This document shows positions 1-11,632 of a stretch of DNA of 64,000 bases, one piece after another. Within the stretch, counting starts at the first letter, position 1. Every line of letters starts with the position of its first letter. The position numbers and the translations under genes were made by a program. The notes under the pieces were generated by a model. The model saw only the letters and a list, made by a program, of their open reading frames with translations. It did no database searches and was not told the origin of the DNA. Source of the DNA: Nageia nagi (Eukaryota; Pinophyta); contig JBITNC010000001.1 in the NCBI GenBank assembly GCA_050084985.1, forward strand, positions 6,262,001 through 6,326,000. Direction: 5' to 3'.

Positions 1-961
1 ATTGTTTTGGCCTCATATGGTTATATTCTCCTATTTTTTTGGATTTTACAAAACTATCAAGTTTTCTTTGATATATGTATCTTAACTGGTCCAAATTTCA
101 CACTTTAACTCCTTACTTGTAGCTCCCATCATCATCAAGTTGGCCTCCAACACAAATTTGCACCTAGCAACTATGAAAATTTTAACTGTCAGAAACAAAA
201 TGAGGATTTACCATTTTGTGAGCACCATAACTTCCAAGAATTTAATTCATATTCCTTAAAATTTTAACCACATGTTCACCACAATAGAAGGTACCATTAA
301 TTAAAATTTCAAGCTATGAATCAACTAAGCTACTCCTAGTGAGTTTGTCAATAGAGCCTTCCATTCATATTTTGCATTTTTTTATATTTAACTCCAAATT
401 TTGAAAAGCCATAACTTATAAACCATGGCTCTGACTTATTCCTTGTTTGAAGTATTAGAATCATGGAAGAAAGATCTTCAATAAGGAAGTGACTAATCAA
501 AAAAATTATAAACTTGAAAAATCACCTTTTTTAAGACTCCAAAATCCATTTTGGATCATGAATAGTAAGGATATGAATTATAATCATATAGACCTGAAAC
601 CATAATCTTAGTTAATGAAAATAAATGTGAAATCAAAAATATATTGAATAATACTTGGTTGTGAAAATTACATGTAAGGAAACTTTTGTTGTCCTATAAC
701 TAACATGATTAAATATCTTAACCTATAGTCTGCCTTGGGATTAAATGGTCATCCTATGTTTTCAGTATCTAAATGAGGAGTTCTATAGTAAAATATAGAT
801 ATTTAGATAAGGAGAAAAGGTTCATGAATAAAACTTGAACAATGAGAACATGGAAAAATGTAGATGCAACTTTAAACTAAGACATCTAAAATTGTTTTGG
901 GATGGGTAAGATAATTCGAGACATATAAGTTTAAAATTCTATCTTAGGAAATGAATAGTGC
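1..961. other. AT-rich intergenic sequence, nothing recognised
   Basis: No long reading frame, RNA gene or clear repeat is visible on either strand. It is probably old decayed repeat or plain intergenic DNA. Confidence 0.5.
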
Positions 962-1229
962 TAAGGTAAAACTAATAATTATACATTCCATGGCCCAATG
1001 GGAGTTAACCATGGAGAGCTTAATATAGGTGCTTTGGAGGATTAAAGGTGATCACATTGCATTAAGATTGTATTCCAAAAAGGGAAATAAATAAGGTAAC
1101 ACTAATAATTATACATTCCATGGCCCAAGGAATGGGAGTTAACAATGGAGAGCTTAATATAGATGCTTTGGAGGATTAAAGGTGATCTCACTACATTAAG
1201 ATTGTATTTCAAAAAGGGAAATAAGTAAG
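962..1229. repeat. Tandem dimer of a ~130 bp unit
   Basis: The block beginning TAAGGTAA at 962 recurs at 1092 and carries the same landmarks in order: a TTATACATTCCATGGCCCAA stretch, GAGAGCTTAATATAG, TTTGGAGGATTAAAGGTGATC and AAAAAGGGAAATAA. The second copy differs by a 5-base insertion and a few substitutions. No coding potential was recognised. Confidence 0.85.
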
Positions 1230-1407
1230 GTAGATGAATCTACTTACTGGGTTTATTGTGATTGCAACACCTTGTTAAGTGAAAAAATAAACTTTTTTTT
1301 GTATTAACATCATTATTGTATGCATGAAATAAATAAATAAATTTGTGTAGCCTTTAGTACAAGGGATGTATAAAGATGTCAATAGTCCTTCGAGATGTTG
1401 GCATATT

Positions 1408-3064
1408 ACACTTGTCAAATGAATTTATGGGCCTTGTTTATTCTTCTACATTTTGCATATATGTCTATCATAGCATTCACACCCATAACATTCAATGCAA
1501 ACCATTTTCAAATACTTTGTTATGGATTTCCATACTAGCTAGTGGAAAAGGCTAAAAGAATACAAGAAAAGATTACAGAGTCTATATTTACACCTAATTT
1601 GCATATGTTTAAAAGTATCCTACAATCATTATAGTCCATGAAACTAATTGCATCATGCATACTGTCAAATAAATTTATGGTCATTATTTATTCTTCTACA
1701 TTTTGCATACATGTCTATCAAAGCATTCATACCCATAACATTCAATACAAACCATTTTCAACTACTTCGTTATGGATGTCCATACCTACTAGTGGTACAA
1801 GTTGGAAGAATACTAGAAAAGATCATAGAGTTTGGATTTACACCTAATATTTACATAGTCTTAAAATTATCCTACAATCATTGTATTCCATGAAACTATA
1901 TTGCATCATGCATCTTATCAAATAAATTTATAGGCCTTATTTATTCTTCTACATTTTGCATACATGTCTATCAGAGCATTTACACCCACAACATTCAATA
2001 CAAACCATTTTCAACAACTTCATTATGGATGTCCATACTAGCTGGTGGCATAGGCTAGAAGAATACTAGAAAAGATTATAAAGTTTGGATTTACACCTAA
2101 TATTTGCATATGCTTAAAAGTATCCTATAATCATTGTATTCCATGAAACTATATTGCATCATGCATCTTATCAAATAAATTTATGGGCCTTATTTATTCT
2201 TCTACATTTTGCATACATGTCTATCAGAGCATTCACACACACAACATTCAATACAAACCATTTTCAACAACTTCATTATGGATGTCCATACCAATTAGTG
2301 GCACAAGCTAGAAGAACACTAGAAAAGATTATAGAGTTTGGATTTACACCTAATATTTACATATGCTTAAAATTATCCTACAATAATTGTAGTCCATGAA
2401 ACTATATTGCATCATGCATCTTTTCAAATAAATTTATGGGCCTTATTTATTCTTCCACAATTTGAATATATGTGTATTAGAGCATTCACACCCATAACAT
2501 TCAATGCAAATCATTTTGGATGTCTACACTACTTGGTGGCATAGGCTATAAGAATACTAGAAAACATTACAAAGTATGGATTTACACCTAATATTTGCAT
2601 ATTCTTAAAAGTATCCTACAATCATTGTAGTCAATGAACCTATATTGCATCATGCATCTTGTCAAATAAATTTATGGACCTTTTTTATTCTTCTACATTT
2701 TGCATACATGTTTATCAGAGTATTCACACCCATAACATTCAATGCAAACTATTTTCAACTACTTTGTTATAGATTTCCATCCCAGCTGGTGGAACAGGTT
2801 GGAAGAACACTAGAAAATATTAGAGAATTTGGATTTGCAACTAATATTTTTATATACTTAAAAGTATATTGATACTTTTCAAAAAAATTCATTTCGTGCA
2901 TATCCTACAATCATTGTATTCCATGAAACTATATTACATCGTGCCTTATGTATTCTTCTATTTTTTGCATACATGTCTATCATGGTATTCACAACCATAA
3001 CATTTAATGCAAACTCATTTTCAACTACTCTTTTATTGAGAAAAAAATTAGAATAGTACAACAA
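1408..3064 (-). pseudogene. PPR-gene-derived tandem array, about seven ~250 bp units
   Basis: On the minus strand each unit reads, with frame changes, as pieces of a PLS-class pentatricopeptide-repeat protein: an ALIDMYAKCRR-like helix, a NIVSWNTMIVGY block, and a GVNPNSIIFSSVLLACA block. PPR proteins of this class bind organellar RNA. The reverse complement of MYAK falls at about 1447, 1697, 1950, 2203, 2456, 2694 and 2959, so the spacing is mostly 250-253 bp. That is shorter than the roughly 300 bp of an intact P-L-S triplet. Units share the same short junctions after ACATSW and after VGYF, each of which breaks the frame, so the array looks amplified after the coding sequence was lost. The distal copy (2879-3064) retains the best frame, with VVNTMIDMYAK and NIVSWNTMIVGYA. 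Confidence 0.8.
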
Positions 3065-3833
3065 GTCAAGGCTTCTTCATTAAGAAAAAAAATCAAATTA
3101 TTGAGAACCCATACATGACATATAGCAACTTCAGTTGCTAAACATCAAGAAAAACATTACTCAACCATAAACCTCTATAAAATTTGCATTATTAAAATCA
3201 TGCATACTATAAAATATACATCAATTTAAATTGTATATATATTATTGTAGAAAAAAGAGTACAAACATCTCCATTACAAGTCTACTGGTAAAATTCATTA
3301 TGATCATGAATGTATTTATTAAAGTTTAACATTGAATTTATTTCCTATGATCAAAAATTCATTTAGAGTTTCTCCAACATTAATGTGAGTCTTAGCAACA
3401 TCAATCTATGTCTCCCCAACATCATTCTAAGTCTCCTTGCATTAAATTTATCACATATGCTTGAGAATAACAGATGCCTACATCTTGATTCTGATTCTAC
3501 AAGGTCATCTGCAAGAAAGCATAAAATAAGCATTGACACTAGCATTTATAAAAATTGATTTTTATCATAAAAAATTTACCTTGAAATTATTTTGATTTGG
3601 TTTGACAATGCTTTTTTAATCTTGTAAATACATAAAGAGGAAATTTTTGGGCATCACCATTTTAGATCCATTGATTTCATCTCTTGAGTCCCACTCTTCT
3701 TTTTACATGTAGGACTCATCCAACTCCTTTTTCTTTTTAAACAACTTTCACCTACATTAGATTCAAGTGGGAATGCAAATTTGGGATATTGAGCCTATAA
3801 ATCATCAACCATACTTGCAAACTAATTCTCACT
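3065..3833. other. Intergenic sequence with no recognised gene
   Basis: AT-rich, with stops in all frames. The expected upstream part of the Tat 5' LTR is not found here, so this is probably flanking or rearranged DNA. Confidence 0.4.
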
Positions 3834-3981
3834 TTAGATATATGCATCAATAAGAAATAAGTAGACCGATAGTTATGCATTATTTCCATATTTAAGATAT
3901 ATGCATAAATAAGAAACAAGTAGACCAATAGTGCATTAATTAACCCCCATAAATGATTAATTGCATTATTTCAAGACTACA
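3834..3981 (+). repeat. Truncated 5' LTR of the Tat element, with an internal duplication
   Basis: The segment from GTTATGCATTAT (3872) to GACTACA (3981) matches the last ~110 bp of the 3' LTR ending at 12269. Shared landmarks include AAGAAACAAGTAGACCAATAG and CCATAAATGATTAATT. Directly upstream the same AAGAAATAAGTAGACC block is repeated about 58 bp away, so the remnant holds a short duplication. The rest of the LTR is absent. Confidence 0.75.
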
Positions 3982-3984
3982 TTT

Positions 3985-3998
3985 TGGTGAACCTGACT
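3985..3998 (+). other. Candidate primer-binding site of the Tat element
   Basis: TGGTGAACCTGACT starts three bases after the LTR end, where a primer-binding site is expected. I do not assign the priming tRNA. Confidence 0.4.
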
Positions 3999-4284
3999 AT
4001 TCAATTTTTCTCACCATATTAGCAAGATCTCGTAAGTTTTGTCATAGGTTTACATCACCAGCATCATGTATCCCAATTTTTAGGCTAATAGCGATGTAGA
4101 AATGGATCTAGCAATCCTTGCCCTAATGCAATAAATGAACAAAAATATGCTCACGATGCAAAAAGCAATCAATACATTGATTGGTATAGGAAGCTCAACA
4201 TCTACTCCTACTATTCAAGCTACACATTCTACCACCTCACAAAAATAAAATCTAGATGAATATGATGGCATATTCACTTCACCC

Positions 4285-5593
4285 TTGATGGATGATATTC
4301 ATAACTTTCCCCTACCACCTGAGCACAAGGCCCCCAAGTTCAAGATGTTTAGTGGTGAACAAGATCCCAAGAAACATATCATTAGCTTTCAAGAAGAATG
4401 CCTGTTGAAGCTAGGATCAGAGGAGAGATTGATGGAAAAATTCTTCCCAAGGAGTCTGAAAGGGGATGCTAGTCAATGGTTCTACACTCTACCAAGTAAT
4501 TCTATCAATTCTTTCAACACCTTAAATAAAGTGTTCGTAGGCCAATACAAGCACAACATCAACAAGCAAAGCAATGTATATGAGATATGTGCAATTTGAC
4601 AAGGAGGAAATGAAACCCTAGGGAAGTATGTTCCATGCTTCAAAAAGGTATGGTAATCCATTTATAGTAAATTAGATGGACATGAAATTTGTGTTATTTT
4701 TCTTGAATCCATTATACCTATTCTTAATTTGCATGATCCTAGTGCTAAAGATATTAGTTTTGGAGTATTAGTCCAATAATAATTACAAAAAGAGAAGGAA
4801 TTATTAGCTTTAAGTGAGCTTAAGTTTTCACCTAACCCCTTTGTGTGAGACACTAGAAAAACATATGCAAAGAAAGAGGAAAAACCAGTACATATGATGG
4901 ATAGACCTAATTCCCCTCCAAAGATGCAAAGATCTCAAACCATAAAAGAAAATTCATATAAATGTTCGATACAACCATGCATTATTTTGAGGGATGTAAT
5001 GAAAAGAGGAATTTTACATCCCCTTGAGAGTTCTTCCCAAGATGATAATACTCCTATGGGATGCTTTGATGTGTATTGTACTTACCATCAATGAAAAGGG
5101 CATGCTACAAACTTTTGCAAGACATTAGAAGCTACAATATTGGAGCTTGTGGAGAAAAGAAGGTATACAATTGATGAAATTATTTCTAACCAAGGACCTA
5201 TAATTAACATCATTTCAATGTAAAAGGAGGTTTATTCCAACTTAAGAAGAGGATGGCCATGCCAAGTTTCAAATCTGGTCATAATTGAATAAGTATCCCT
5301 CATGATCCTAAAGTTTATAGCATGATTGATCAATTGAAAAATACACTTACTAAAATTAGTTTATATGATCTCATTTCTACATCTCAAGTTCATAGGGATA
5401 TATTATATGCTTTGTTCAAAAATGAAACTATCCCTATTAATATTTCAGTTGCTATGTTTTTTGAAAACATTAGAACCATTAAGGAATGTGATGCTATTTC
5501 TTTTTACAAATATGAAAAGCTTAATCAAGAATTGTTAGATGAATGTTCAACTTTATATATCACACCTATTGTTGATGGATGGGAAGTTAAATG
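4285..5593 (+). pseudogene. Tat gag remnant
   Basis: The first open stretch (4285-4599) has a retrotransposon gag signature: FSGEQDPKKHI near the start, then FFPRSLKGDASQWFYTLP and FNTLNKVFVGQY, matching the conserved W-F and F motifs of the plant gag domain. Downstream, interrupted by stops, comes a knuckle-like YCTYH...KGHATNFC at about 5070-5120, the Tat-type C-x2-H-x5-H-x4-C arrangement, followed by LEATILELVEKRRY. Gag forms the particle that packages element RNA. Frame changes and several stops make it a pseudogene. Confidence 0.75.
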
Positions 5594-5993
5594 AACAATG
5601 GTGAATAATGGGTCTATTGTAAATGTATGCTCTAATCATTTTTTGATGCAATTGCAATGAAAAGGTCCTAATATTCCTCTCTTAGAAGAAGCTATCTTCG
5701 AGATTAGGGATTATGATAGCTCATCAAAGAAACTTGTGAGAATAGCTACACTCATGATTACTACAGGTGTCAAGACTATAGAACCAAAATTTCAAGTTGT
5801 AGAGTCTAAATTATCATATAAAATGCTCTTGAAGAGACCTTGGATTCATGACATGGATGCAGTCCCTTCAACACAACATGGAAAATTGAAGTTTGAATTC
5901 CAAGGTGAAGTACATATAGTCATGAGAGATCCTAAGCCATATGCACTATGCAATGTTGCCAATTTGGAAGAATTTACCATGCTACCACCATGA
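5594..5993 (+). pseudogene. Tat aspartic protease region remnant
   Basis: The stretch 5736-5993 encodes KLSYKMLLKRPWIHDMDAVPST and KLKFEFQGE, which corresponds to the C-terminal half of the pepsin-like retroelement protease (the LLGRPWIHDMKAVPST region of Tat elements). The catalytic D-S/T-G should lie upstream in a broken frame and I could not place it. The piece sits between gag and RT as expected. Confidence 0.65.
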
Positions 5994-6928
5994 TATGAGA
6001 TAGAACCCTTGGAATACCCCACATTGACAGTCAATAATGAAAAATAGGTACAGATCATGGAGATAGGCATGGGAACCAACAGAATCGATGATAAAAATCC
6101 ATTTACGTTTGTTAAAAACTTGGGATGGCCTAGGGTATTAGCTATTGAAGGACATCAATGATGTGCTATTCTACTAGTAGGCTACCAATGGTGTGAAAAT
6201 AAGGGAAAAAGTGACCAATCTTGCTCTACCTTATCAAAAAAGGTAAATCATACATCTTCAACTGACATACCATCATCTTTTAATTGGGTAAGATCTTTCC
6301 CTCTTCATTTGTTCACAAGTACATGTTTCAAAATTGCAAATATAAATGGGAGGTTTATAAAAATCTAAACAAGGAATGCCTACTTTCTCTAATACCTCTA
6401 AGACTCAAATGACCAAAATAGGCTTGGGTAATGATGGGAAAATAAAACATAAATGGGGTCCTATTAATTTTATCAAAGAATGCATTTTAATAGAATTATC
6501 AGAAGATATATGTATATGCATGGATTGATGATTCTATACTTATTGAGTTTGATTATTTTAGTACTCATGATGATCTTCTTGAATACTTGGGGGCACATTT
6601 AGAATTGCCCAAATCTAATGACAAATGTAAATCAACTTATATACTTAATGAATATGCTTATTTTGGTCAAGAGATCAATTTTAATGAAGTATTATAGGTT
6701 CAACCATTAGATACAACTAAGGATGAAGTACCATACATAGAAGAATTTCTATCCTTGTTACACAAAAATCTTACATTTCCATAAGAGGAGTTGATACACA
6801 TCAATATTGGCACTTTGGATGATGAGAGATTGTTACAAATTGGAGTAGCTTTCCATATTCCATAACAAGAAAGGTACAAAAATAAGTTTATTGAGCATTC
6901 TAAGAATTTTTCTTGATCTTATGATGGT

Positions 6929-7520
6929 ATGCTAGGATTAGATCCCTCATTTATTATGCATAATCTACCATTGAAAGAGGGTGTCAAGCCAATCAAACAA
7001 AAACCTAGAAAGATGCATCCTTCCAAGGCCTTATTAGTCAAAAAAGAGATAGAGAAATATTTGAATTTTGGTTTCATAAGGCCTATCGATTATTCCTATT
7101 GGATGGCTAATGTTGTTCCTATCTCCAAACCAACTAATGAAATATGGGTATGTACAAATTTTTGTCATATCAATAATGCTTGTCCAAAAGATGATTTTCC
7201 ATTGCCAAATATTGATATGATTGTTGATAGTATAGTTGGTCATGATACAATATCATTTATGGATGGATTTTCTGGCTATAACTAAATTTTGATTAACCCT
7301 TCTAATCAACTTAAAATAACTTTTACTATCCCTTGGTGTAATTTTTGTTGAATGGTTATACCTTTTGGACCTAAAACTATAGGTGCTATATATCAAAGAG
7401 TAATGGCCATCATGTTTCATGATCATATTCACAAAACCATGCAGGTATACATTGATGATATTCTAATCAAATCCAAGCAAGGATAAAATCATCTAAAAGC
7501 ACTTTAAGAGGTATTCACCA
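6929..7520 (+). pseudogene. Tat reverse transcriptase remnant
   Basis: 6929-7285 gives the fingers and palm start of a Ty3/gypsy RT: KEGVKPIKQKPRKMHPSKA, EKYLNFGFIRPIDYSYW, ISKPTNEIWVC and FPLPNIDMIVDSIVGH, ending FMDGFSGYN. A stop follows, then the frame continues with IPFGPKTIGAIYQR and the catalytic VYIDDILIKS at 7444-7475. The YIDD pair is kept although the reading frame is not. RT copies element RNA into DNA. Confidence 0.85.
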
Positions 7521-7790
7521 TTTTGCAAAAGGTACAAACTAAGACTTAAACCTCAAAAATTGTGCATTTGGAGTTACTTCTAGTAAATTATTAGGTTTCA
7601 TGGTTTCTAATAGAGGAATAGAAGTAGATCCTAAAAAATTCAAATCCATTGTTAGTATGCCTCCACCTAAAAACTTAAAATAATTAAGGAGCCTCCAAGG
7701 TCAAATAAATTCAGTTAGAAAGTTCATTTCCCAACTTGGCGATAAATGTAGACCATTCACTCATTTTCTCAAAAAGGATATCAAATTTGT

Positions 7791-8057
7791 ATGGATGATA
7801 ATTATCAAAAAGGATTTGAGGATATTAAAAGATATTTATTTCATTCTTCCATCCTAGTCCCCATAGATTTTTCAAAACCTTCTTACTTATACATCTTAGC
7901 CACATTATATGCACTAGGAACAATGCTTTATCAAAAAGATATAGAAAATAAGGAAAGAGCAATCTGTTATCTTAGCAAAACTTTGATTTATTATGAGACT
8001 AGATACACTCCTATGGAAAAAAATTGCTATGCTATTATCTTCACTACTAAAAATTAA
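7791..8057 (+). pseudogene. Tat RT-linked RNase H remnant
   Basis: Reads FEDIKRYLFHSSILVPIDFSKPSYLYI, GTMLYQKDIENKERAICYLSKTL and ETRYTPMEKNCYAIIF, the standard order of the RNase H domain that follows Ty3/gypsy RT. The upstream connector (about 7560-7790) contains GVTSSKLLGF-like and RKFIS-like pieces with stops. Confidence 0.8.
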
Positions 8058-8342
8058 GGCATTATTTATTATATTGCACTACATTTGTTGTTAGTCCTAT
8101 TAATCCATTGAAATATCTTATGGTTAAGCAACATTTATCAAGTAGGCTTGCAAAGTGGCTGATGTTGTTACAAGAATTTGATATAAATATGGTAAAATAA
8201 AAATCTATTAAAGGCTAAGCAATTGTAGATTTGATAGTACATTTTCCTCAAGATGAAGAGGCAATTATCCATAAAGAATTTCTAGATGAATTTCAAAGTG
8301 ATCCATGATGCCAGAGGCATGCATACAGGATTCATTTAGATC

Positions 8343-8570
8343 TTGATCCCTAATGACTACATGTGCCTCACAGAAGATGAACCTACTTCTTGGACTTTGT
8401 ATTTTGATGGGTCAAAATGTTCTTGCAGAGCAGGAGAAGATATTATTTTAGTATCTCCTATAAATCAATTTGATAGATACATTATTCAAAATATTCCAAG
8501 AGCTAATAACATATGCATGGATGCAATGGCAAGTGCAACTACATTAGTACTAATTGAAATCGAAGATTAA
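8343..8570 (+). pseudogene. Second (archaeal-type) RNase H region remnant
   Basis: TSWTLYFDGSKCSCRAGEDIILVSP matches the W-x-L-Y-F-D-G-S start of the additional RNase H that Tat elements carry between RT-RNase H and integrase. The later IPRANNICMDAMASATTLVLIE corresponds to the N-N-x-A-E region in altered form (C-M-D-A where A-E-Y-x-A is usual). This second domain supports the Tat assignment. Confidence 0.7.
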
Positions 8571-8814
8571 GAAACCATCCTCACAATTTGTAAAATTAAG
8601 TTATCCTTATTACATAGATCATATGGATGAAATTCAGGCTTGTCTTATTATAGAAGAGAATGATTTTCAAAATTTGTATTTTGATATTTATAATTATTTG
8701 AAAAATCATATACCTCCTAATATATTTGATAGAAATGAAAAAAATGAGATTGAAAAGAAATGCAATAAAATATGTGACAATTTGAGAAGTCTTGTATAGG
8801 ATATCATTTGATGG

Positions 8815-9440
8815 TGCATTTTTGAGTTGCTTAACACAGGATGAGATAGCTACCACCTTAGAACAAGCTCATGATGGTCTATGTGGTGGTCACTTTCATG
8901 CAAAAGCACTACACCAAAATTTTGAGAATTGGATACTATTGGCCTACTATGGAAGAGGATTGTAAGGCTCATGTTAAAACTTGTTTGCAATGTCAAAAAC
9001 ATGAAAATTTAGAGAAACAACCTACCCAAGAGTTACATTCTATTATTTCTCCATGACCATTCTCTACTTGGGGCATAGATTTGATTGGTATGACTAATCC
9101 TCATTCTATGGAGGGACACAAATTTATCATTATAACTACAGAATTCACCACCAAGTGGGTGGAAGCAATCCCAATGAAATCAGTCACTCAACCTAAAGTC
9201 ATTGCATTTCTTATCAAAAATATCATCATAAGGTTTGGTGTACCACAAAGGTTGATAATGGATAATGGCCCAAATTTCAAAGGTAAAGACATGAAGGCTT
9301 TTTGTAAAAAGTTTCATATTACATAAACCTTTTTTGCTATCTATTACCCTCAAGGTAATGGTCAAGCTAAAGCCACAAATAAGACAATCAAGAGCATAAT
9401 TTCCAAAACATGGGATAAATACAAGAAAGATTGGCATGAG
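8815..9440 (+). pseudogene. Tat integrase (zinc and catalytic domains) remnant
   Basis: The zinc region is at 8860-9010: an H-x-G-x-x-G-G-H-F-like HDGLCGGHFH followed in another frame by YYWPTMEEDCKAHVKTCLQCQ. The catalytic core follows from 9070 with WGIDLIG (first acidic residue), TTKWVEAIPMKSVTQ and IMDNGPNFKG (second). In the third position GQAKATNK has lysine where the family has glutamate. A stop at about 9325 separates the second and third motifs. Integrase inserts the cDNA; this copy cannot be active. Confidence 0.8.
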
Positions 9441-9622
9441 CAATTACCATAGCATTATAGTCATATAGAACCAGTATCCATACCACCACTAAGGCAACAC
9501 CAATTTCATTGGTATATGGAGATGAGGCTATTATCCCACTTGAATTGGAGATTCCATCTCTTAGAATTTTCTTACAGGGTGACATATCCAATGAAGATAC
9601 ACAAAAAGCAAGGTTGTAGCAG

Positions 9623-9919
9623 TTGGAATCATTATATGAAAAAAAAATCAGAGCCATTGAACATCAAAAGGTATATCATGCAAAAATCAAGAGAGCATTT
9701 GATAAGAAGAACAAAGTAAAAGAATTCAAAATAGGGGACTTACTGTTGAAAAAAAATATCAACAAAATAGTAGCAAATGATGAAGCAAAAGGCAAGTTTG
9801 TACCCAATTGGTTGGGCCCATATGTTGTAATTGATGCAACAGTATCAAGTGCATATAGACTATTATTCATGGATGGTAAAGAAGAACCAAATACATTCAA
9901 TGCTATCCATCTTAAATAA
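9623..9919 (+). pseudogene. Tat integrase C-terminal region
   Basis: An open stretch reading EHQKVYHAKIKRAFDKKNK, EFKIGDLLLKK, FVPNWLGPYVVIDA and AYRLLFMDGKE ending NAIHLK matches the C-terminal tail of Tat integrase (G-D-L-V-L-K/R ... W-x-G-P-Y ... L). It marks the 3' end of the polyprotein. Confidence 0.75.
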
Positions 9920-10086
9920 TTTTATGCTTAAAAATTACATCATGCCCATAAAATATAGAATTCATGAGCAAAGGCACATAAACTTTTATTTAAAAAAAAT
10001 ACAAAAAATCCCACAATGCTAGTAGCGTGCACTACAAGTAGGCTGACAACAGCATGGCCAAAAAAAAATATGATCATGATGAAAAA

Positions 10087-10094
<8 letters not shown>

Positions 10095-10140
<46 letters not shown>
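10095..10140. repeat. (TA)n microsatellite after a poly(A) run
   Basis: An uninterrupted alternating TA tract lies just behind a 13-base A-rich run, in the Tat 3' untranslated region. Confidence 0.95.
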
Positions 10141-10143
<3 letters not shown>

Positions 10144-10538
10144 GAACAAAGGAACATGAGGAGTATTATCTCCCCTTCTAAACTTCACTCTACATTCTGC
10201 ACTACATTTCTTGCAACTCTGAATAGCACTATTCTCTTCCATATGTTGTTGATTCATGAATGTTATCCAAATGATGATGTGGTGGATTTGGGTTGTCACA
10301 TATTTCTTGCATGTGACAAGATGGTTTTCCTTACCTCCTTTTTTTAGCTTCAACTAGGGGCAATCTCATATTCAGCTATAAGTATGATGAATTAGCATAC
10401 TTTTCCTATCAAAAGTAAAATAATTTTATTTTAGCAAAATTTAGGGATTCCTACGATGTCAATGGCATAGAAGATTGTTTCCATAGCACCAGTAGCATGA
10501 CAAAAAAAGAGAGAGAAAATAGAAATGAAAGTTCAAAT

Positions 10539-11085
10539 ATCTTTGAATCATAGACATAAAAATGTATGATCATAGATGGCCAACGACACGATTAGTGAGA
10601 GTTCACTCACTTAAAATAAAATCAACAATACAACCATGAGTAATTTGTTGACATTGATTCATCATCAATGGATGATACAACTTACTATGTATCCATATGA
10701 TTTTTTCTTTGAACCAATCCAAAGCATACTATCTTTGGATCATAGACATAAAAATGTATGATCATTGATGGCCAACGACATGACTAGTGAGAGTTCACTC
10801 ATTTAAAAGAAAATCGATGATACAATCATGAGCAAATTGTTGACATTGATTCATCATCAATGGATAATACAACTTACTATGTATCCATATGGTTTTTTTT
10901 AACCAATTTAAATCATATTATCTTTGGATCATAGACATAAAAACATATGATTATCGATGGCCAACGACACAGCTAGTGAGAGTTCACTCACTTAAAATAT
11001 AAACCAATGATGTACCCATAAATAGATTACTAATATCAATTAATTATCAATTAATGACACAACTCACTATGCATCCACCATATAT
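10539..11085 (+). repeat. Three ~190 bp tandem repeats in the Tat 3' UTR
   Basis: Units start at ATCTTTGRATCATAGACAT, at 10539, 10731 and 10920 (spacing 192 and 189). Each contains GGCCAACGACA, TAGTGAGAGTTCACTCA, a TTGATTCATCATCAATGG-like piece and ACTATGYATCCA. The third unit is the most diverged. They lie between the integrase end and the 3' LTR. Tandem repeats at this place are known in Tat/Ogre elements and can seed satellites. Confidence 0.9.
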
Positions 11086-11619
11086 TTATGATTGACACTT
11101 CATTGTAGGTTTCTACATCCTAAAGAGTAGAGGAAAATACATAGATTTCCACATCACCAACGGCATGCATACTATTCCTACAATGTCAAAATCATCCATT
11201 TCATCATCATTCCATATCATTCAAAGTATATCCTCTATGTTTCAAGGCATGAATGTAAGTGTGAATGTTTCTTGAGTATCAAAAATGATAGAATGGCTAG
11301 ATTCATGGTTGAAGCAGTAAAAGGGGCAAAAACATATTTTTCATCTCCAAAATTGGATATGGGATCATATAGCTACCTAATAGCACAGTCATTTCCATCA
11401 TCTACACAACACCATTCCTAGAAATAGATTCTTCATCAAATTTTTCCTTGGTTGCACCATTTAAGGATCATTCCTGGGGATCAAAGCTAAAAGGGGGCAG
11501 CAAGGGACCCTCATCATCATCAACAATAACAAGGGACAGTATAGCAAAGAGTTCATAGTTCTCAAAAAACATTTCTTTAATACTTCTTCTTTTAATTTCA
11601 TTGCTTTAATTACACCTCT

Positions 11620-11632
11620 AAAGAGAAGAAAA
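11620..11632 (+). other. Candidate polypurine tract of the Tat element
   Basis: AAAGAGAAGAAAA lies directly before the TG that opens the proposed 3' LTR, the expected place for plus-strand priming. Confidence 0.6.
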
